Source: Acidobacteriota bacterium (GTDB taxonomy: Bacteria; Actinomycetota; Acidimicrobiia; Spongiisociales; UBA5794). From it: a DNA stretch of 5,651 nucleotides. A program made the position numbers and the translations under genes. Shown one piece after another: positions 1 through 5,651 of this stretch. The stretch covers positions 1 through 5,651 of the forward strand of contig SMXV01000107.1 in NCBI GenBank assembly GCA_004356175.1, written 5' to 3'. Under the pieces are notes generated by a model. The model searched no databases. It was given only the letters and a program-made list of their open reading frames with translations, and was not told where the DNA came from. Every line of letters begins with the position of its first letter. Position 1 is the stretch's first letter.

Positions 1-9
1 CCACACCAA

Positions 10-17
10 CCCGCGGG
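10..17. repeat. 8-base GC palindrome CCCGCGGG
   Basis: A self-complementary octamer lies just beyond the candidate terminator hairpin. In a GC-rich intergenic stretch such a palindrome can arise by chance. It is listed because it is the third inverted repeat within 47 bases. Confidence 0.25.
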
Positions 18-22
18 CCACA

Positions 23-41
23 AAGCCGCGCCACGCGGCTT
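23..41 (-). terminator. Candidate transcription terminator hairpin
   Basis: An 8-bp perfect GC-rich stem, AAGCCGCG paired with CGCGGCTT, has a 3-base loop and lies 46 bases past the stop codon of the last gene. On the minus strand it is followed by TGTGG, so only a very short T run is present (the stem's last two bases plus one). This is a weak intrinsic terminator by E. coli rules, though tail-poor hairpins are common downstream of operons in high-GC bacteria. Because the stem is symmetric it could also act on a plus-strand-converging transcript from outside the window. Confidence 0.45.
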
Positions 42-43
42 AC

Positions 44-56
44 GAACCCAGGGTTC
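44..56. repeat. Short perfect inverted repeat GAACCC-A-GGGTTC
   Basis: Two 6-base arms flank a single central base, directly beside the larger 23-41 hairpin. As RNA only the outer three or four pairs could form. It may be part of the terminator structure or a small protein-binding palindrome; the sequence alone does not decide. It resembles a tRNA T-arm only through GGTTC and no tRNA can be built around it. Confidence 0.4.
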
Positions 57-86
57 CAGAGCCGCACGGGGGCTAGGAGCACCGGC

Positions 87-1328
87 CTAGGGGGCGAGAG
101 GGGGCTCCCAGTCGGGGGGGACCTCTTCGGGGACGATGATTGAGCGGGGAAGGAGGGCTATCGGTGTGTCGTCGTTGGAGCGGGCTGCAATGATGCCGAG
201 GATCCAGCCGCCGACACCCCATATGAGCGCGATCAGGTAGAGGTATCCACCAACGACGGGAATGAGCCAGATACCGAATCTCCACACCGCGGCGCCGAGT
301 ACGAACGCACCGAAGAGACCGCCACGGTTGATGAGGACGCGATTGCCAAGGGCGGTGACCGCTGGCACCGGACCCACGACGAACGCGGCAACACCGATCA
401 TCACTGCAACGGCGGCAAGGGGCAGGCCGACAAGTGTGACAGCAAGCAGCACCACGATCGCGGGGAACACAATGACGGCCACGATCCCAACCAGCAAGGT
501 CTTCACCGGATTTGTGAGGATCGAGCCAACTGCCCTGCTCCCCGATGCTCGGAGCAGCCACAGCGCCACGATGCCAGCAACAACAAAGCCGAGGAAACCG
601 ACGACATTCGCAAGGGTCAGAATGATGCTGTAGATGAAGTTGCCCTGCGTAGGGAGCCGCGTCACGATTCCCGTGATCTGGGCAGCGCTGCTGATGTCGG
701 CTTCACCTGGTGACCGATACAGCACGTCGCCGCCAACCACAGCGCTGTCAGACATGTGAAGACCCTGAGTGGCGACGTCGAGGTCCCGCCCGACGGTTCC
801 TACAATCGTCGTTCGCACCATGCGACCCCTGACATCGCGACCGATCTCGCCCTCGACCGTAAGGGCACCTCCAAATGCCATCAGGTCTCTGCCAACACGA
901 CCGGTAGAGTCGACCACGATCGAAGCAGCGCCTATGAACACATCGTCACCGATCGATCCAGCAATGTGAAGACTTCCCGCCGTGCCATTGAGTGACCCGC
1001 GAATCGAACCCTGCTCGGTCACGTTCACACTGCCGAAGGACAGCACTGTGACGGAACCTGTTACCTCGCCTGAAATTGTCAGGGAGCCAGTAAAGATGAC
1101 CACATCGGCGTCGACAAGACCCTCGATGCTGGCGGTTGTTGAGGTGATGTATTGATCCTCCGTGACCGTGTCAACGTCTCGAACGATGTAACGATCAGTC
1201 GTGACGAGGGCACCGAGGGTCGTGAGCGAAGGCATCAGCACCGCAACAACCGCTACTGCTCCAAGCGCGTAATACCTCGGAGTGTGCGGCGTCTTTGGTT
1301 TAGAGCGGAAGAGCTTCACGAACCACAT
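87..1328 (-). CDS. Membrane protein with bactofilin-like (polymer-forming) beta-repeat domain, function unknown
   Basis: With the ATG at 1328 the product has 413 residues. A basic N-terminus (KLFRSKPKTPHTPRYY) leads into one membrane helix (about 20-42). Residues about 80-222 are Gly/Val/Ile-rich repeats with a turn motif like GxIGRDV or GTVGRDL, recurring every 17-20 residues about eight times, as in right-handed beta-helix proteins of the bactofilin/polymer-forming type. About five membrane helices follow (near 231-259, 275-297, 300-321, 338-356, 358-379), then a proline-rich, acidic tail. The basic N-terminus and the basic loop LLRASGSRAVGS after the second helix place the repeat domain outside the cytoplasm. 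The fold is inferred from repeat pattern only; no enzyme motif is seen. The start is uncertain: the frame stays open to a TTG at 1355, a GTG lies at 1319, and none has a clear ribosome binding site. Overlap with nuoN suggests co-transcription, but a part in complex I is not shown. Confidence 0.8.
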   Translation of the reverse strand: MWFVKLFRSKPKTPHTPRYYALGAVAVVAVLMPSLTTLGALVTTDRYIVRDVDTVTEDQYITSTTASIEGLVDADVVIFTGSLTISGEVTGSVTVLSFGSVNVTEQGSIRGSLNGTAGSLHIAGSIGDDVFIGAASIVVDSTGRVGRDLMAFGGALTVEGEIGRDVRGRMVRTTIVGTVGRDLDVATQGLHMSDSAVVGGDVLYRSPGEADISSAAQITGIVTRLPTQGNFIYSIILTLANVVGFLGFVVAGIVALWLLRASGSRAVGSILTNPVKTLLVGIVAVIVFPAIVVLLAVTLVGLPLAAVAVMIGVAAFVVGPVPAVTALGNRVLINRGGLFGAFVLGAAVWRFGIWLIPVVGGYLYLIALIWGVGGWILGIIAARSNDDTPIALLPRSIIVPEEVPPDWEPPLAP

Positions 1329-2778
1329 CAAGTAGGGGCCATGGCACAATACCAAACGCCACAGTTACGACGCCTGAAATCGCAACGGCAATCCGGGCGG
1401 GAACACTGACACGCAGTGGCGTCTTCGAGTCATCCGGCGACGAGAAGAGCATTGACACGATTCTCAGATAGAACGCAAAACCGACAACTGTGGTGAGAGC
1501 GCCTACGAGGGCAAGCCACAGATAACCCGCCTCCCCAGCGGACACGAACGCGAACACCTTGCCAACAAAACCTGCAAAGAACGGCAGGCCGGACATGCCG
1601 AACATGAGCACCGTCAGCAACCATCCCATCAACGGATCGCGTTTTGCGAGGCCCTTGAATGCTGAGATCGGCGCAGATGTCGAGCCAGGACCGCACACAA
1701 TTGAAACCACGGTGAATGCGCCGATGATCATGAACGCATACGTCGAGACGTAGAACCACATTGCTGGCACTCCATCGATGCCAGCAACCATTGCTGCAAG
1801 CAGGTACCCGGAGTGGGCCACACCTGAATAGGCCAGCAGGCGCTTCATATCGGTCTGCACCAGGGCTGTGGCCGTGCCAACAATCATGGACAGCGCCGCA
1901 ATGCCAGCCATGATCGGTGCCCACACATCGATCTGTGCGACGAACCCGCCAGCGAATATACGAGCGAGAACTGCAAACCCGGCAATCTTGACCCCGGAAG
2001 CCATGATGCCAACCGCTGCGCTTGGCGCACCCTGATACACATCAGGTGCCCACTGGTGGAATGGGGCTGCTGAGATCTTGAAGAGGATGCCGACGAGCAT
2101 CAGTGCAAGACCGACAAGCAGGATGCCCGGGTCGGTGATGATGGTCGTGGAGAAGAAGTCTCTGATTGAGTTCGCACCGTAAATAGTCAGCGACCCGGTT
2201 GCAGCGAACGTCAGCGCCACGCCGTAGATGAACATGCCAGATGCCAGTGAGCCGAGCAGGAAATACTTGAGCGCGGACTCGTCCGACTCGCTCGACTCTC
2301 GCATGAAGCCAGCAAGGATGTAGAAACTGATTGATGCCGTCTCGAGACCCACGAAGATCACCACAAGGTTCGGCGACACAATCATCATGTGCAGGCCCGC
2401 ATACGCGAGCAATGTGAGCGCAACGAACTCCGGTGCGCGATTCTTCAACTTCGAGACAAGGTCCCACGATCCGAGCATCCCGACAAAGCCAACGAGACCG
2501 AGCAGGATTGATCCGAACGCCGACAGGCCGTCCATGACAACCATCGGTGAGAGCGCAATCGACACACCCGCTGCCGAGAAGAACAGCCCGCCGTCGCCGT
2601 TGGATACCGCTCCCCACTGGAGTACCCCGATGGCCGCGGCTGCAAGAAAAGCGAAGCCAGCGACTGGTGCCCAGTACTTCGGACTTTTTCCTGCCACAAC
2701 AGCAACAAGCAGCACCGCGAGGGCTCCGACAAGGAGAGCAATCTCGAATCCGACGGCGAGCCATGAAGCTTCCTGCAT
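1300..2778 (-). CDS. nuoN: NADH-quinone oxidoreductase subunit N
   Basis: This is the antiporter-like proton-pumping subunit of complex I closest to the quinone-side small subunits, 492 residues and about 14 membrane helices, a normal length. Family marks in order are Glu146 in FVGLETASISFYILAGF, the NuoN-typical ESALKYFLLGSLASGMFIYG (about 167-186), Lys234 in LFKISAAPFHQWAPDVYQGAP, Lys264 in SGVKIAGFAVLARI, DMKRLLAYSGVAHSGYLL, and Lys407 in GLPFFAGFVGKVFAF. HQWAPDVYQGAP and ALKYFLLG separate it from NuoM and NuoL. The ATG at 2778 is chosen because it overlaps the nuoM TGA by one base (TGATG) and has a strong purine-rich ribosome binding site just upstream. The end (TAA at 1302-1300) overlaps the next gene on the same strand by about 29 bases. 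It is the usual last gene of a nuo operon. Confidence 0.98.
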   Translation of the reverse strand: MQEASWLAVGFEIALLVGALAVLLVAVVAGKSPKYWAPVAGFAFLAAAAIGVLQWGAVSNGDGGLFFSAAGVSIALSPMVVMDGLSAFGSILLGLVGFVGMLGSWDLVSKLKNRAPEFVALTLLAYAGLHMMIVSPNLVVIFVGLETASISFYILAGFMRESSESDESALKYFLLGSLASGMFIYGVALTFAATGSLTIYGANSIRDFFSTTIITDPGILLVGLALMLVGILFKISAAPFHQWAPDVYQGAPSAAVGIMASGVKIAGFAVLARIFAGGFVAQIDVWAPIMAGIAALSMIVGTATALVQTDMKRLLAYSGVAHSGYLLAAMVAGIDGVPAMWFYVSTYAFMIIGAFTVVSIVCGPGSTSAPISAFKGLAKRDPLMGWLLTVLMFGMSGLPFFAGFVGKVFAFVSAGEAGYLWLALVGALTTVVGFAFYLRIVSMLFSSPDDSKTPLRVSVPARIAVAISGVVTVAFGIVPWPLLDVVREALPL

Positions 2779-4355
2779 CAGCCCTCCCTCTCCTCATCCA
2801 CCGATTCGTCAGAGGTTTCGTTGTATTCAGTATCAGCGAGGTCTGCCCGACGTCCGAAGTCTGGAACGGCGAAATCTGTGGCCGCCTCGATGCGGTCGAG
2901 GATTATCTCGACGCTCGGTTCAACTCGATCGAATATCGGTTTCGGATATACCCCGATGCCGACGATCAGAACGATAAGAGGCGCAAGTGTCGCAATCTCG
3001 CGGAAGCCCAAGTCTTTGAGGCCTTCGAGTTTCTCGTTGATTACCGCACCGGTGAAAACGCGCTCATACGCCCACAGCAAGTAAATCGCAGCAATGATGA
3101 CCCCGCCCGCAGCAATGATCGCCAACACGGGCAGCGTGATATATGCCCCGATGAGGACGGTGAACTCGCCGACGAATCCTGACAAACCTGGCAGGCCTGC
3201 GGACGCAAAAGCTGAGAAGAGGAATATTCCTGCGTACACGGGCATGACCTTTGCGAGTCCTCCATAGTCAGCGATCTTTCGCGTGTGAGTCCGTTCGTAG
3301 ATCATTCCGATCAGTAGGAACAGGGCGCCCGTGGTGAGGCCATGGCTGATCATCAGGACGATCGAACCAGAGAGACCTTGGGTGGTGAACGCAAAAATCC
3401 CGAGAACGACAAATCCCATGTGGCTCACGGACGAGTAGGCGACAAGCCGTTTGATGTCGGGTTGGACAACGGCAACGGCCGCACCATACACGATACCGAC
3501 GACTCCAAGGACCGCAACAGGGAGTGCAAGATCGACAGCCGCCTCTGGAAAGAGCGTGAGATTGAACCTCAAGAGCCCGTATGCACCCAACTTCAGCAGC
3601 ACACCTGCAAGCACAACCGAACCAGCAGTTGGCGCCTCAGTGTGTGCGTCGGGAAGCCATGTATGAAACGGGAACAGTGGAATCTTGATCGCAAACGCAA
3701 TACCAAAGCCGAGGAACAGCAGTAATTGAGTGTTCGAGCTGAGGTCAAGATTCAACATGTTTCTGAAGTCGAAGTTTGCGAGCGTCCCGACCTCGTCACC
3801 GGTCATCAGGCCGAGGCCGATTACCGAGACGAATAGGAATGCTGATCCGGCAGCCGTGAACAGCACGAACTTGAGCGAGGCATATGCACGGTTGTCAGAT
3901 CCCCACATCGAAATCAACAGATACATCGGAATCAGCACGATTTCGAAGAACGCAAAGAAGACGAAGAGGTCGAGCACGAGGAACACACCAAGAACGCCTG
4001 TTTCAAGAAGAAGCATCAGCACCATGTACGTCTTGGTTCTGTCTGTGATCGAGCGCGACGCTGCAATGCTGACTGGGAACAGCAACGTCGTGAGCGCAAC
4101 CATGAAAAGTGAAATTCCGTCAACGCCGAGCGTCCACGATATGCCAAACGACTCGATCAGGACAATGTGCTCAGTGAACTGGAACGATGCATCCCCAGAT
4201 GAGAAATTCCACAGAATGTAGGATGCTACAACAAGCGGAAAAATCGACATGCCGATGGACACCGGATAGACCAGTTCGGTCCTCCGCGACGGGAGCAGCG
4301 CGACCACGACAGCGCCGACGACTGGGAGAAGAATGAGGATGCTCAGGACCGGCAT
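2778..4355 (-). CDS. nuoM: NADH-quinone oxidoreductase subunit M
   Basis: This is the middle antiporter-like proton-pumping subunit of complex I, an integral membrane protein of 525 residues (E. coli NuoM is about 509). Conserved charged residues are in place: Glu138 in FFEIVLIPMYLLI, Lys224 in FAIKIPLFPFHTWLPDAHTE, Lys255 in GVLLKLGAYGLLRF and Glu397 in GFVGEFTVLIG. A glutamate at this last position, where NuoL and NuoN have lysine, is typical of NuoM. Other family marks are DIKRLVAYSSVSHMGFVVLG and SHGLTTGALFLLIGMIYERT. The start is the ATG at 4355, one base into the nuoL stop (TGATG); only a weak GGTGG lies just upstream, so translation probably depends on coupling to nuoL. The last 25-30 residues form a hydrophilic, acidic tail (around YNETSDESVDEEREG) beyond the final membrane helix, slightly longer than in E. 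coli. The stop overlaps the nuoN start. MrpD-type subunits are related but would not sit between nuoL and nuoN. Confidence 0.98.
   Translation of the reverse strand: MPVLSILILLPVVGAVVVALLPSRRTELVYPVSIGMSIFPLVVASYILWNFSSGDASFQFTEHIVLIESFGISWTLGVDGISLFMVALTTLLFPVSIAASRSITDRTKTYMVLMLLLETGVLGVFLVLDLFVFFAFFEIVLIPMYLLISMWGSDNRAYASLKFVLFTAAGSAFLFVSVIGLGLMTGDEVGTLANFDFRNMLNLDLSSNTQLLLFLGFGIAFAIKIPLFPFHTWLPDAHTEAPTAGSVVLAGVLLKLGAYGLLRFNLTLFPEAAVDLALPVAVLGVVGIVYGAAVAVVQPDIKRLVAYSSVSHMGFVVLGIFAFTTQGLSGSIVLMISHGLTTGALFLLIGMIYERTHTRKIADYGGLAKVMPVYAGIFLFSAFASAGLPGLSGFVGEFTVLIGAYITLPVLAIIAAGGVIIAAIYLLWAYERVFTGAVINEKLEGLKDLGFREIATLAPLIVLIVGIGVYPKPIFDRVEPSVEIILDRIEAATDFAVPDFGRRADLADTEYNETSDESVDEEREG
2782..2795 (-). 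promoter_or_regulatory. Strong ribosome binding site of nuoN
   Basis: On the minus strand the purine run GAGGAGAGGGAGGG ends three to four bases before the overlapping TGATG, giving good Shine-Dalgarno matches (GAGGAG and AGGGAGG) at slightly long and slightly short spacing. It supports the ATG at 2778 as the nuoN start. The same bases encode the last residues, EEREG, of NuoM. It is much stronger than anything before nuoM or the gene after nuoN. Confidence 0.7.
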
Positions 4356-5651
4356 CAGAAACCACCGCCCATGACGACGAAGACCACAATCAGCGCGACC
4401 CCAGCGACGACGACAGCGCCGGCATACTGTCTCACCTGACCGGTCTGCACTCTGACCAGCCGAGAACCGATGCCGCGGACACCCCGTGCGACGCCATGAA
4501 CGGCACCATCGATCACCTTCGGATCAACTGTGTCCGCCGCCCATCTCGAAACCGATTGAAGGGGAGCGACGACTGCGCGACCGTAGAAATCGTCCACCCC
4601 GAACGCTTCGCGGGACCGCTCCCAGAAGATGCCCTTCTCCTCGGGGAGATCGTCCGAGTTATATGCACGCCACGCCAACACGATTCCGCCTATCGCGACG
4701 ATGAGTGTCAGAACGGCGAGGATGGCTGTGAGCTGAAACTGCTGCGCCGTCACCTGAGCAATCCCCTCGAACGATGGTTCGAGGAAGTGTTCGAACGCGA
4801 GGCGTGCGGGAGTATTGATCAGCCCGAATCCAACAGTAAACACGCCAAGGACGATGAGCGGGACCGTCATCGTGGCCGGCGACTCGTGCGGTTTGGTATC
4901 CTTGCCCCATCGTGGTGCGCCGAAGAAGGTCATCACGATCATGCGTGTCATGTACCAGGCGGTGAGCATTGCAACGAGGAGCCCCACGGCCCACAACACC
5001 AGGAACCCCCCGCCTTTTGCGAAGGTGGCTGCAAGTATCTCATCCTTCGACCAGAACCCTGAGAATGGAAATATTCCCGAGATGGCAAGCCAACCGAGCA
5101 CCATCGTGGCAAACGTGATTGGCAACTTCTTGCGCAGGCCGCCCATCTTGCGCATGTCCTGCTCTCCACTCATTGCATGGATGACTGACCCCGCACCCAG
5201 AAACAGCAGCGCTTTGAAGAATGCGTGCGTCGTGAGGTGGAACATTCCCGCCGTGTATGCGCCAACGCCGATACCGAGCACCATGTACCCGAGTTGGCTA
5301 ACTGTTGAGTAGGCGAGCACTTTCTTTATATCTCTCTGGGACATCGCTATCAGGGCAGCGACAAGTGCTGTGGCAGTTCCGATAACGGCGACGACAACGC
5401 CGGTTGAGGGGGCCATGTCGAAGAGGACGGCTGACCGTGCCATCATGAAAACACCGGCTGTCACCATCGCGGCTGCATGGATAAGTGCGGAGACCGGTGT
5501 TGGTCCCTCCATGGCGTCCGGGAGCCAGATGTACAGAGGCAGTTGCGCCGATTTTCCTGTTGCCGCAACGAATAGGAGCAGTGATATGACGGTTGCGGTT
5601 CCGACGGTGATGACTGCTGGTGCGGTCGATAGGACAGTCTCGAAGTTGAGC
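4355..5651 (-). CDS. nuoL: NADH-quinone oxidoreductase subunit L, 5'-truncated by window edge
   Basis: This is the distal proton-pumping subunit of complex I, in the cytoplasmic membrane. The reading frame is open to the right edge with no start codon, so about 431 C-terminal residues are present of roughly 620-650 usual for the family. Visible marks are the family signature GKSAQLPLYIWLPDAMEGP (fragment residues 32-50), which carries the TM7 lysine, followed by PTPVSALIHAA; then DIKKVLAYSTVSQLGYM, HAFFKALLFLGAGSVI, and GFWSKDEILAA, which carries the late-helix lysine expected in NuoL. After the bundle come an acidic linker and a long amphipathic stretch (about fragment residues 345-400) matching the lateral helix, then QTGQVRQYA and a last membrane helix. 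The lateral helix and gene order favour NuoL over NuoM/NuoN or an MrpA antiporter subunit. The ATG at 5512 is internal, since the signature begins upstream of it. The stop TGA (4357-4355) overlaps the nuoM start by one base. Confidence 0.97.
   Translation of the reverse strand, partial: LNFETVLSTAPAVITVGTATVISLLLFVAATGKSAQLPLYIWLPDAMEGPTPVSALIHAAAMVTAGVFMMARSAVLFDMAPSTGVVVAVIGTATALVAALIAMSQRDIKKVLAYSTVSQLGYMVLGIGVGAYTAGMFHLTTHAFFKALLFLGAGSVIHAMSGEQDMRKMGGLRKKLPITFATMVLGWLAISGIFPFSGFWSKDEILAATFAKGGGFLVLWAVGLLVAMLTAWYMTRMIVMTFFGAPRWGKDTKPHESPATMTVPLIVLGVFTVGFGLINTPARLAFEHFLEPSFEGIAQVTAQQFQLTAILAVLTLIVAIGGIVLAWRAYNSDDLPEEKGIFWERSREAFGVDDFYGRAVVAPLQSVSRWAADTVDPKVIDGAVHGVARGVRGIGSRLVRVQTGQVRQYAGAVVVAGVALIVVFVVMGGGF

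Noticed and set aside
23..86. Possible tRNA gene suggested by GGTTC and paired stems
   Set aside because: No acceptor stem, D-arm or anticodon arm can be assembled on either strand; the stems are better explained as a terminator-like hairpin and a small palindrome.
73..561. Minus-strand open frame of 162 codons overlapping the last gene
   Set aside because: Arg/Pro/Cys-rich out-of-frame reading of the membrane-helix region of the polymer-forming-like gene.
1303..1500. Possible internal promoter for the last gene within the 3' part of nuoN
   Set aside because: No convincing -35/-10 pair could be picked out by eye in this GC-rich coding stretch.
2042..2797. Minus-strand open frame of 251 codons in another frame of nuoN
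   Set aside because: Cys/Arg-rich translation with no family likeness, wholly explained as an out-of-frame reading of nuoN.
2387..3182. Two overlapping plus-strand open frames (196 and 211 codons) across the nuoM/nuoN junction
   Set aside because: They lie antisense to two confidently identified genes, are Arg/Ser/Pro-rich without recognisable domains, and look like the mirror of the codon bias of the real genes.
3730..4221. Plus-strand open frame of 163 codons inside nuoM
   Set aside because: Fully antisense to conserved nuoM sequence, Ser/Thr/Arg-rich, no domain or ribosome binding site.
4496..5312. Plus-strand open frames of 188 and 165 codons inside nuoL
   Set aside because: Both antisense to conserved nuoL sequence, mutually overlapping in different frames, and of low-complexity charged composition.

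Overview
The window holds the tail of a respiratory complex I operon. All supported genes lie on the minus strand, so transcription runs from base 5651 toward base 1. In transcription order they are: a 5'-truncated nuoL (from the right edge to 4355), a complete nuoM (4355-2778), a complete nuoN (2778-1300), and a membrane protein with a bactofilin-like (polymer-forming) beta-repeat domain (about 1328-87). The last 86 bases are non-coding and rich in inverted repeats that may end the transcript.

NuoL, NuoM and NuoN are the three antiporter-like, proton-pumping subunits of the membrane arm of type I NADH:quinone oxidoreductase. Each keeps the lysines and glutamates expected along the buried polar axis, apart from those NuoL residues that fall outside the window. 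nuoL/nuoM and nuoM/nuoN are each joined by a one-base TGATG stop/start overlap, which points to one polycistronic mRNA and translational coupling. The fourth gene overlaps the end of nuoN by about 29 bases and so is probably read from the same transcript. Its product has no obvious role in complex I: one N-terminal membrane helix, about eight beta-helix-like rungs predicted outside the cytoplasm, then about five membrane helices.

The organism is a bacterium with an aerobic-type respiratory chain. Moderately high GC, tight overlaps and the style of the Nuo proteins suggest an actinobacterium, perhaps an acidimicrobial lineage, but this is an impression from protein style and not a demonstrated placement. 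There is no sign of mobile elements, CRISPR arrays, tRNA or rRNA genes, and no convincing promoter inside the window. No new defence or mobile system is visible; the least ordinary item is the polymer-forming-like membrane protein attached to the nuo operon.
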